8,659 nt of DNA, taken from Bacteroidales bacterium (lineage in GTDB: Bacteria > Bacteroidota > Bacteroidia > Bacteroidales > WCHB1-69). The notes beneath the pieces are model-generated. The model was given only the letters and a program-made list of their open reading frames with translations, ran no database searches and was not told the DNA's origin. A program made the translations under genes and the position numbers. Shown piece by piece: positions 1 through 5,111 of this stretch (within the stretch, counting starts at the first letter, position 1; every line of letters starts with the position of its first letter). The stretch spans positions 1 to 8,659 of the forward strand of contig JAAYQB010000016.1 in assembly GCA_012519525.1 (NCBI GenBank). Direction: 5' to 3'.

Positions 1-82
1 AACCGCAAAGAACGCAAAGAGTTTACGCAAAGAACGCAAAGAAACTCTGCGACCTTGGCGCATTCTTTGGGAACTCTGCGGT
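1..82 (+). repeat. Imperfect palindromic intergenic repeat, copy 1
   Basis: This is the first of three same-orientation copies in the window (others at 1781-1862 and 2655-2714). The outer ends are inverted: ACCGCAAAG at 2-10 pairs with CTCTGCGGT at 74-82 with one mismatch. Inner segments around TGCG and CGCA (48-51 and 58-61) can also pair, so single-stranded DNA or RNA could fold into a long imperfect hairpin. The left arm holds four short units ending in CGCAAAG. Against copy 2 there are three substitutions in 82 bp. No ORF of its own is credible. From memory, CGCAAAG-rich intergenic repeats of this style are common in Bacteroidota genomes; I cannot confirm the copy number here. The copy begins at the first base of the window, so it may extend further left. 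Confidence 0.85.
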
Positions 83-118
83 AAAAAAAACAAAAGAGAG
101 GTAAATATTTATTTTTTA

Positions 119-148
119 TTGATTGAAACGAATAAATGTATACTTTTG
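119..148 (+). promoter_or_regulatory. Bacteroidota-type promoter of the exported-protein gene at 217
   Basis: A TTG at 119-121 is separated by 19 bp from TACTTTTG at 141-148. This matches the Bacteroidota primary sigma-factor pattern (TTG or TTTG, about 19 bp, TAnnTTTG). Transcription would be expected to start a few bases beyond 148, giving a leader of about 60 nt before the start codon. A minimal ORF, ATG-AAA-AAA-TAA, lies at 153-164, practically at the predicted transcription start. Its position is suggestive but it may be chance in A-rich DNA. Confidence 0.75.
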
Positions 149-184
149 CAACATGAAAAAATAAAAATATTAACAAATAAAAAA

Positions 185-210
185 AACTGTCCTAATAGAG
201 GGGGACAGTT
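185..210 (+). promoter_or_regulatory. Leader hairpin just upstream of the start codon, copy 1
   Basis: AACTGTCC (185-192) and GGACAGTT (203-210) are perfect 8-bp inverted arms around a 10-nt loop. The 3' arm ends 6 nt before the ATG at 217, so a folded RNA would sit over the ribosome-binding region and could affect translation. There is no T-run after it, so it is not a typical terminator. The matching hairpin at 1964-1989 carries a mismatch in the stem. A regulatory role is inferred; the inverted repeat is directly visible. Confidence 0.6.
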
Positions 211-216
211 AAGTTT

Positions 217-780
217 ATGGAGATGAAAAATAAAAAAGTAATAAGCATTTTAGCCTTTTTTACATTAATGCATTTCAATGTATATACTCAAACAAAGAAT
301 ATTCTAAATGATATGGTTGACTCTCTTTTAATTTCATTAAATGAGATAATCATCAATGATTTTCAAAAAGACTGCCTATATGTATCGGAACGTTCATGGA
401 TTGGCTTTGGCGAATCCTTTGTATTTGAAGTTGTATTTGATTCGAACACATCTTATATATTTACAATACAAAGGGCATCGAATTCAATGCAAAAAAAATA
501 TCATAAACAATCAAATTTGTTTTACTCATTAAAAAAAAGATATAAATGGACCATATTTAGGGATTTTGTCGAAAAGAATGAAAAGTGGCCTATAGATTTA
601 TATGACCATTTTAGATATAAATTTTTACTGCTTCCAAAGAAAGGGGATAATTTTGAGAAAACATTCTTTGGTGAATATAATTTTAAGGTTTTAAATAATA
701 AAATTATTATTAATAATAAAAAAATAAAACAGTTAGATGATTTAAAAACAATAGAAGAGACATACAATGCTAATTTATAA
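217..780 (+). CDS. Small exported protein of unknown function (187 aa)
   Basis: I do not recognise this protein. Residues 1 to about 25 form a Sec-type signal peptide: a lysine-rich start (KNKK), a hydrophobic core (VISILAFFTLMHF) and a small polar end (VYTQ), with no lipobox cysteine. The mature part of about 160 residues is rich in Lys, Asn, Phe and Tyr. It has alternating hydrophobic stretches that suggest beta structure (around SFVFEVVF and SYIFTIQ), then a basic segment near residues 93-115. No catalytic motif is evident. The ATG at 217 is preferred over the one at 223 because its distance from the leader hairpin resembles that of the gene at 1994, and a promoter at 119-148 fits. The gene is strikingly AT-rich compared with rmuC, truA and pheT. 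It probably acts in the periplasm or outside the cell; its role is unknown. Confidence 0.75.
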   Translation: MEMKNKKVISILAFFTLMHFNVYTQTKNILNDMVDSLLISLNEIIINDFQKDCLYVSERSWIGFGESFVFEVVFDSNTSYIFTIQRASNSMQKKYHKQSNLFYSLKKRYKWTIFRDFVEKNEKWPIDLYDHFRYKFLLLPKKGDNFEKTFFGEYNFKVLNNKIIINNKKIKQLDDLKTIEETYNANL

Positions 781-850
781 ATGATTATATATCACAAATA
801 TTCATATAAACAGTAAAGAATAATATTTGTAAGAAAATCATTTTATACGG

Positions 851-876
851 CATAATTAAATAATTATGTATTTTTG
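851..876 (+). promoter_or_regulatory. Promoter -7 box with an adjoining 18-bp palindrome (candidate operator)
   Basis: TATTTTTG at 869-876 matches the -7 consensus TAnnTTTG and lies 15 bp before the ATG at 892. Directly abutting it on the upstream side is a perfect palindrome: CATAATTA (851-858), AA, TAATTATG (861-868). I see no TTG at the expected -33 distance. A palindrome in the spacer plus a missing -33 element would fit control by a dimeric DNA-binding protein, but AT-rich DNA makes such palindromes easier to obtain by chance. Confidence 0.5.
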
Positions 877-891
877 CAAAAAAATAACATT

Positions 892-1536
892 ATGAACAAA
901 GGCAGTAAAGACAGAAAGAGGCAAAGCATTTATGTTTACCCTTCTAAAGTTTCTCAAATGGGGAAACTTGTGAAAAGTATTAGAACCAACTTCAAATACA
1001 CTCTTAGAACGAAGAACTTAGAATATATTTTGAGAGTTAGAGTTTTTATTATTTTATCATTGTTTTTCATTGTAATGCAATCTTTTTCACAAAACACTAA
1101 TTATACTTATGCCATTTTTCGCTATGAAGATCCTGATTCTATTGTAATGAGAGTAGTGGGAATTCCAGGATATAATTATGCTCAAATTAATAAACCTAAT
1201 TGTAGAGTGTATATTGAAGATAGTGCATTTGTCAATAAGTTAATTAATCGACTTAACAAATTAACAATTGATACTAATAACACAACCTATTTACAATTAG
1301 ATGTAGCTTATCAATTGATTTGCCTTAAAACTGGTTATGGATATGATGTTTTTAATTCTTCGGCTTATGGTAATAGTTTATATCCTCAAATGGAATTAAA
1401 TGGAAAACCTATGATTTTAGATAGAAAATTACTTAAACTCTTGGATGAAATAGTGAGAATACATAAAGAATACAAAAAACCACAATTTTTTCCAAAAGAT
1501 GAAATATCTAAATTATATAAGAATGAATTTTGGTAG
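892..1536 (+). CDS. Small exported or membrane-anchored protein of unknown function, uncertain start
   Basis: I do not recognise this protein. From the ATG at 892 it has 214 residues. It starts with about 45 basic, polar residues (MNKGSKDRKRQ...), then a hydrophobic segment (VFIILSLFFIVMQ) ending in SFSQ, a typical Bacteroidota signal-peptide end, then a mature domain of about 150 residues rich in Asn and Tyr. The 892 start is supported by the -7 box at 869-876. However, the long basic lead-in is unusual before a signal peptide and could make the segment an uncleaved membrane anchor. Starts at 958 (ATG) or 1030 (TTG, giving a classic short signal peptide MRVRVFIILSLFF...) are possible. A longer reading from a TTG at 874 would start inside the -7 box and is unlikely. 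No functional motif is visible. It stands alone between two intergenic regions. Confidence 0.65.
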   Translation: MNKGSKDRKRQSIYVYPSKVSQMGKLVKSIRTNFKYTLRTKNLEYILRVRVFIILSLFFIVMQSFSQNTNYTYAIFRYEDPDSIVMRVVGIPGYNYAQINKPNCRVYIEDSAFVNKLINRLNKLTIDTNNTTYLQLDVAYQLICLKTGYGYDVFNSSAYGNSLYPQMELNGKPMILDRKLLKLLDEIVRIHKEYKKPQFFPKDEISKLYKNEFW

Positions 1537-1612
1537 AGTTTTTTCGTAATGCAAATAACGTCGTAAAGTCAAAAAAAAGTAAAAAAACAACAACTTCTAT
1601 AACAAAAAATAC

Positions 1613-1675
1613 TATTTTTGCAAAACGAAACAAAAAAAAATGCACTTAACCTACAACGCAATAAGCTCGCTTTAG
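1613..1675 (+). other. Promoter-like box plus 11-codon ORF; possible remnant of a gene start
   Basis: TATTTTTG at 1613-1620 matches the -7 consensus, without a clear -33 element. After an A-rich leader of about 20 nt comes an ATG at 1640 and the short ORF MHLTYNAISSL, ending in TAG at 1673-1675. The layout resembles the start region of an ordinary gene, but the frame closes at once and repeats follow from about 1685. It could be the 5' end of a gene whose body was lost, a very small peptide gene, or chance. An 84-codon reading from 1618 through the repeats starts with TTG inside the box and is not believable as a gene. Confidence 0.3.
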
Positions 1676-1688
1676 AGGGGTTGTTAGT

Positions 1689-1736
1689 GGACGCTGAGGC
1701 TTGGTTACTGAGCTTGTCGAAGTACTCGAAGCGTCC
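1689..1736 (+). repeat. Second type of palindromic intergenic repeat
   Basis: GGACGCT (1689-1695) and AGCGTCC (1730-1736) are perfect 7-bp inverted arms. They surround a segment containing CTGAGCTTGTCGAAGT, a motif I associate from memory with dispersed intergenic repeats in Bacteroidota. Just downstream ATTCGTAATT occurs twice (1737-1746 and 1758-1767) in low-complexity AT-rich sequence that leads straight into the other palindromic repeat at 1781. The whole gap 1537-1862 therefore looks like accumulated repeat debris. Confidence 0.65.
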
Positions 1737-1780
1737 ATTCGTAATTTTTAATTGTTTATTCGTAATTGTTCATTCTTTTC

Positions 1781-1862
1781 AACCGCAAAGGACGCAAAGA
1801 TTCTACGCAAAGAACGCAAAGAAACTCTGCGACCTTGGCGCATTCTTTGGGAACTCTGCGGT
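1781..1862 (+). repeat. Imperfect palindromic intergenic repeat, copy 2
   Basis: This copy has the same length and orientation as copy 1 (1-82), with three substitutions, all in the left arm at or near 1791-1803. It carries the same inverted outer ends and the same four CGCAAAG units. It is followed directly by the second copy of the promoter-leader block, so repeat and leader were probably duplicated as one unit. Confidence 0.85.
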
Positions 1863-1897
1863 AAAAAAATAAAAGAGAGGTAAATATTTATTTTTTA

Positions 1898-1927
1898 TTG
1901 ATTGAAACGAATAAATGTATACTTTTG
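1898..1927 (+). promoter_or_regulatory. Bacteroidota-type promoter of the exported-protein gene at 1994
   Basis: TTG at 1898-1900, a 19-bp spacer and TACTTTTG at 1920-1927 are identical to the promoter at 119-148. Any regulator or growth condition acting on one should act on the other. Because the ATT reading as a start codon at 1898 lies inside this promoter, a coding start there is ruled out and the ATG at 1994 is used. Confidence 0.75.
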
Positions 1928-1963
1928 CAACATGAAAAAATAAAAATATTAACAAATAAAAAA

Positions 1964-1989
1964 AACTGTCCTAATAGAGGGGGACACTT
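1964..1989 (+). promoter_or_regulatory. Leader hairpin, copy 2, with a stem mismatch
   Basis: The arms are AACTGTCC (1964-1971) and GGACACTT (1982-1989). The inner five pairs (TGTCC with GGACA) are kept, then a C-C mismatch replaces the C-G pair of copy 1. The hairpin should be weaker than at 185-210. The 3' arm ends 4 nt before the ATG at 1994. If the structure limits translation, this gene should be translated more freely than the one at 217; that is inference. Confidence 0.5.
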
Positions 1990-1993
1990 AAAT

Positions 1994-2620
1994 ATGAAAA
2001 GAAATATTATTTGCGTTTTTTTACTTGTACTAGGATTTAGATTATTAGGGCAAGATGTACTCTATAAATTATCGTTTACGATTAATGGAGAGAAACAAGA
2101 ATTAAAGAATAATTTTACCCTTTATTTTGTTCATGTAAAAGATGGAGAAAAAATTATTTATGTACCTAAAATACAAAATGATACTTTTTATTTGTCTAAT
2201 ATATTATCGGAAGGTAGGAAGCCTTCGATGGAAAAGACATTTTATTATTGGATTCTAAAGTACAAGAGGAAAATATATATTATTCATTATGGAGTTTTAC
2301 GTTTCTATGAAGATCCGGTTGATTTAGAAATAGTCTTTGAAACAGTTTCTCATGATAAATTTGATAAAAATAAGTGGACTGGTTCATATAGCCCAACTAA
2401 TTTAGAAAATATTCAGGAATATCAAGGAATTATTCATATTTCATGGACAATTCCTGCTATTGGAATTTTAGCAACTCAAAAACTTATTGATTTAAAATAC
2501 TATTTTAAGGAGGGAAAAGAATTGTTGAGTTTACCAACTCACGGTAAAAAGAAAGGATGTTGTACTAAATCTAAACGAAAAGTCGATACTAATCCAAACG
2601 GATGGGGGATTTGGGAATGA
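1994..2620 (+). CDS. Small exported protein of unknown function (208 aa)
   Basis: I do not recognise this protein. The ATG at 1994 gives a clear signal peptide: MKRN, the hydrophobic core IICVFLLVLGF, and RLLGQ with likely cleavage near residue 20. The mature part begins with strand-like segments (YKLSFTINGEKQELKNNFTLYFVHV) reminiscent of small periplasmic beta-sandwich proteins, but this is only an impression. Aromatic residues are frequent (FYYWILKYKRKIYIIHY at 83-99). The C-terminus is distinct: a basic Cys-Cys stretch (GKKKGCCTKSKRK, 184-196) and a Trp-containing end (NGWGIWE). It is not visibly related to the proteins encoded at 217 and 892, although it shares the promoter-leader of the former. 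A terminator-like hairpin follows at 2626, so it is probably a single-gene transcript. Very AT-rich. Confidence 0.75.
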   Translation: MKRNIICVFLLVLGFRLLGQDVLYKLSFTINGEKQELKNNFTLYFVHVKDGEKIIYVPKIQNDTFYLSNILSEGRKPSMEKTFYYWILKYKRKIYIIHYGVLRFYEDPVDLEIVFETVSHDKFDKNKWTGSYSPTNLENIQEYQGIIHISWTIPAIGILATQKLIDLKYYFKEGKELLSLPTHGKKKGCCTKSKRKVDTNPNGWGIWE

Positions 2621-2625
2621 ATTTG

Positions 2626-2654
2626 ATAAGGTAATGCCCCACCTTATGCTTTTT
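2626..2654 (+). terminator. Intrinsic terminator after the exported-protein gene
   Basis: ATAAGGT (2626-2632) and ACCTTAT (2641-2647) form a perfect 7-bp stem with an 8-nt loop. It is followed by GC and five T residues (2650-2654). It begins 5 bp after the stop codon at 2618-2620, the expected place for a rho-independent terminator. The stem is rather AT-rich, so efficiency may be modest. Confidence 0.6.
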
Positions 2655-2714
2655 AACCGCAAAGAACGCAAAGAAACTCTGCGACCTTGGCGCATTCTTT
2701 GGGAACTCTGCGGT
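2655..2714 (+). repeat. Imperfect palindromic intergenic repeat, copy 3 (short form)
   Basis: This 60-bp version of the repeat lacks the internal 22 bp that hold two of the CGCAAAG units in copies 1 and 2. The rest, from GAAACTCTGCG to the closing GCGGT, matches them. It abuts the T-run of the terminator at 2650-2654 and is not followed by the promoter-leader block. It lies in the gap between two convergent genes (the exported-protein gene and rmuC) and marks the right edge of the accessory segment. Confidence 0.85.
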
Positions 2715-2777
2715 AAAAAAACAACAATAGTATAACAAGAAAGAAAAAAAACTTCGCTCAAAATCTTTTTATCTAAT

Positions 2778-4157
2778 TTATTCCTCTAATCGGTTATTGG
2801 AATCAAGTAGTAATTCATCGTTTTTCACTGTTTTGTCTATCAGGCGTTGGTCGAGTGACTTGCTGGTATTGGCACCTAATTTTTTAATGTTTTCCATACG
2901 TCCGATAATGGTATCGCCTTTTTTAGTGGAAGTTGTAAGTTTATTCATAGCGGCATCATAATCAGCCTTTGTTGCTTTGATACGCTCGCCGATTTTAATT
3001 AAATCTTCGGTGAAAAGCACAAATTTATCGTATAGCATTCCACTTTCTTTGGCAATGTCCAATACGTTTTTTTTCTGATTTTCTTGTTTCCAAATAAACG
3101 AAACGGTACGCATACTTGCCAAAAGGGTAGAAGTAGAAACCAATACAATATTTTTAGCCAAAGCTTTGTCGAACAAATCGGGGTCGTTTTGCAAGGCTAA
3201 TGTTAAGGCAGGTTCCAAAGCGAAAAATAAAAACACAAAATCAGGGGAATTAATACCGTATAAAGACGGATAATTTTTACTGCTAAGGTCTTGTATATGC
3301 TGATGAATGCTGTTGATGTGTTGTTTTAAAAAAGTGTTTTTTTCGTCATTGTCTTCGGAGTTAAAATGTTTTTCGTAGGCAACAAGCGATACTTTGCTAT
3401 CGATAATAAAATTTTTACCTTCGGGAAGTTTAATGAGGTAGTCCGGTCTTAAAATATTGCCGTTTTCCGTTCTAAAACTCTGCTGAGCAATAAAATGCAC
3501 GCCTTTTTGCAAGCCTGATTTTTCCAATAATCGTTCCAATTGCATTTCGCCCCAATCGCCTTGAGTTTTGCTGTCGCCTTTGAGTGCCAATGTTAATTTT
3601 TGAGCATCTTCGCTCATTTGTTTGTTAATGTTAATAATATTTTTTAGTTCTTCGCGTAAACTTGCTTTTTCACGCGTCTCGTTGCTGTAAGTATCTTCTA
3701 CTTTTTTTTCAAAATTTTGAATTTTTTCTTTTAAAGGATTAAGAATATTGCCGATTTTTTCTTCGTTGAGTTCCGAAAATTTCTTGGTTTTTTCTTCTAA
3801 AATATCGTTGGCTAAAAGACGAAATTCTTTGTTTAGTTTTTCGTGCAGATTTTCAATATCTGTTTTTTGCTGTTCTAATTTTTCTTCCAATGTAGCATTA
3901 ATGGCTTTGTATTGTGCTATTACAGAAAGGTTTCCTTTGATTTCGTTGTTGTTGCTTTCAATAGTTGCTTTGTAGTCTGCTATTTCTTTTTGTAAATCGT
4001 CAATGCGTGCTTGCATTGATTGCTGCATTGCTTTTAATGGGATTACATCTTCTGCATTTTGTTTTAATTCTTTGTTTTGTTTATGGAGCAATACATATAC
4101 TATTGCTGTGGATATGAGACCCAATCCTAATCCTAAAAGTAAAAATACTATGTTCAT
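2778..4157 (-). CDS. rmuC: DNA recombination protein RmuC
   Basis: The 459-residue protein has the RmuC family layout. Residues 1-25 are a membrane anchor (IVFLLLGLGLGLISTAIVYVLL). A long charged helical region, probably coiled coil, runs from about 27 to 180. The conserved RmuC domain runs from about 195 to 430, with GDWGEMQLERLLEKSGL at 200-216 and the pair RPDY (237-240) and IIDSKVS (251-257). The spacing of D239, D253 and K255 fits a PD-(D/E)XK nuclease fold. In E. coli rmuC limits recombination at inverted repeats; the biochemical activity of the family is poorly defined, so a nuclease role is inference. The last 20-30 residues are polar and probably disordered. It is read divergently from truA and has its own promoter at 4178-4185. 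It converges on the accessory genes to its left; I see no convincing terminator after its stop. Confidence 0.93.
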   Translation of the reverse strand: MNIVFLLLGLGLGLISTAIVYVLLHKQNKELKQNAEDVIPLKAMQQSMQARIDDLQKEIADYKATIESNNNEIKGNLSVIAQYKAINATLEEKLEQQKTDIENLHEKLNKEFRLLANDILEEKTKKFSELNEEKIGNILNPLKEKIQNFEKKVEDTYSNETREKASLREELKNIININKQMSEDAQKLTLALKGDSKTQGDWGEMQLERLLEKSGLQKGVHFIAQQSFRTENGNILRPDYLIKLPEGKNFIIDSKVSLVAYEKHFNSEDNDEKNTFLKQHINSIHQHIQDLSSKNYPSLYGINSPDFVFLFFALEPALTLALQNDPDLFDKALAKNIVLVSTSTLLASMRTVSFIWKQENQKKNVLDIAKESGMLYDKFVLFTEDLIKIGERIKATKADYDAAMNKLTTSTKKGDTIIGRMENIKKLGANTSKSLDQRLIDKTVKNDELLLDSNNRLEE

Positions 4158-4177
4158 CGCTTTTTATTTATTATTTG

Positions 4178-4185
4178 CAAAGGTA
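4178..4185 (-). promoter_or_regulatory. -7 element of the rmuC promoter
   Basis: Read on the - strand, this is TACCTTTG followed by CAAAT, an exact match to TAnnTTTG. It lies 20 bp upstream of the rmuC ATG, so the leader would be very short. No good TTG is found at the -33 distance. The rest of the 207-bp gap between rmuC and truA is AT-rich. For truA I see a TTTG at 4332-4335 but no convincing -7 box, so its promoter is undetermined. Confidence 0.6.
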
Positions 4186-4364
4186 CAAAAAAGTTGCATA
4201 GAGTGGGAGAGGAAAACATTACATCTTAAAAAATCGCAGTTAAAATTTTGCCGTCAACAGCTGTGTTTTTATTGAATAAGGAGGCTTAAAATAATAAAAT
4301 AGGAAAAAAAGAGTTTAAAATAAAAAAGAAATTTGTTTTTATAGCTCAATAATATCGGATAAGC

Positions 4365-5111
4365 ATGCGCTATTTTGTACATTTAGCATACAATGGGTCA
4401 AAATATTACGGTTGGCAAATGCAAGCCAATCGGCTGAGTGTGCAAGAAGTGCTTACGACTGCTTTTAAGGTTTTATTAAAAGAAGAAATTACACTTACGG
4501 GGGCGGGTAGAACCGATGCGGGAGTGCATGCTCGGTGTTTTTATGCTCATTTCGATACGGAAAAAGTATTTACTGCGGATGAAATAAAAAAAACAGTATA
4601 TAGCTTAAATAGTTTTTTACCTTCCGATATTACTGTTTATAATTTGTTGGCGGTAGCTGCCGATGCTCACGCTCGTTTTGATGCCATTGAGCGTACTTAT
4701 CGCTATTATATAACGACATGCAAAAATCCTTTTGTTTTAGATACGGCTTATCGTATTTATTTTCATCCTGATATACTTACTATGAATGCTTGTTGTAAAG
4801 AGCTTTTATTGCATAGCGATTTTACAAGTTTTGCCAAATTACACAGCGATACTGCTACGAATAATTGCCAAATTACACATGCTCTATGGGAAGAGGAAAA
4901 TGATTTATTGGTGTTTACAATTACTGCTAATCGATTTTTACGCAATATGGTGCGTGCTATTGTCGGGACATTGTTGGAAGTAGGACGTAGAAAAATAAGT
5001 GAAGAAGATTTTAAAAACATTATTCTTTCAAAAAACCGTTGCGAAGCAGGAACTTCGGTCCCGCCTTATGCCTTGTTTCTCGAAGCTGTAAAATATCCTT
5101 ATCTACCTTAG
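4365..5111 (+). CDS. truA: tRNA pseudouridine(38-40) synthase TruA
   Basis: TruA converts uridines 38, 39 and 40 of the anticodon arm of many tRNAs into pseudouridine in the cytoplasm. The 248-residue length is normal for the family. The N-terminal YFVHLAYNGSKYYGWQ (3-18) and the catalytic motif GAGRTDAGVHA (46-56) are intact, with D51 as the nucleophilic aspartate. RTYRYYI (110-116) carries the conserved active-site Tyr region. The C-terminal half has the family block ANRFLRNMVRAIVGTLLEVG (188-207) and ends with PPYALFLEAVKYP (233-245). The ATG at 4365 gives the standard start. The last 9 bases overlap the end of convergent pheT, so there is no space for a separate terminator between them. 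Confidence 0.96.
   Translation: MRYFVHLAYNGSKYYGWQMQANRLSVQEVLTTAFKVLLKEEITLTGAGRTDAGVHARCFYAHFDTEKVFTADEIKKTVYSLNSFLPSDITVYNLLAVAADAHARFDAIERTYRYYITTCKNPFVLDTAYRIYFHPDILTMNACCKELLLHSDFTSFAKLHSDTATNNCQITHALWEEENDLLVFTITANRFLRNMVRAIVGTLLEVGRRKISEEDFKNIILSKNRCEAGTSVPPYALFLEAVKYPYLP

Larger units (their letters stand above)
83..210 (+). repeat. Duplicated promoter-leader block, copy 1
   Basis: This block follows the palindromic repeat and is nearly identical to 1863-1989. By eye only one substitution and a one-base length change occur near 90-91, plus a G/C difference at 208. It contains a promoter, an A-rich leader and a terminal hairpin. Similarity between the copies fades just after the hairpin, immediately before the start codon of the downstream gene. 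The genes that follow the two copies encode unrelated proteins, so the duplicated unit is the regulatory leader rather than a gene. Together with 1-82 it makes a unit of about 210 bp with roughly 97% identity between copies. Confidence 0.85.
1863..1989 (+). repeat. Duplicated promoter-leader block, copy 2
   Basis: This is nearly identical to 83-210 and one base shorter because of an A-run near its start. It holds the same promoter, the same three-codon ORF (1932-1943) and the same hairpin region, and ends 4 nt before the ATG at 1994. It proves that one regulatory leader has been placed in front of two different genes. Confidence 0.85.

Noticed and set aside
1618..1872. 84-codon open frame through the gap between the second and third exported-protein genes
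   Set aside because: It starts with TTG inside a -7 box and most of it translates two dispersed repeat types; the repeats alone explain the open frame.
1898..1993. N-terminal extension of the exported-protein gene at 1994
   Set aside because: It would start inside the promoter, cover the duplicated leader, and bury a clear signal peptide behind 32 residues. The same leader in copy 1 is not coding.
217..2620. Toxin-immunity or other defence system made of the three small exported proteins
   Set aside because: No recognised nuclease, protease, lipase or pore motif, no paired gene overlap, and the three genes have separate promoters. Nothing in the sequence supports it beyond their accessory character.
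1..2714. CRISPR array or integron cassette array
   Set aside because: Only three repeats, separated by about 1.7 kb and 0.8 kb with genes and their own promoters between them. There are no regular spacers, no Cas or integrase genes, and no recognisable attC core sites.
2531..2761. 76-codon open frame on the - strand
   Set aside because: It is antisense to the end of the exported-protein gene and passes through the palindromic repeat and terminator; no coding character.
4257..4264. Palindrome ACAGCTGT upstream of truA followed by a T-run
   Set aside because: Eight bases without a loop cannot form a terminator hairpin, and a site this short is expected by chance.
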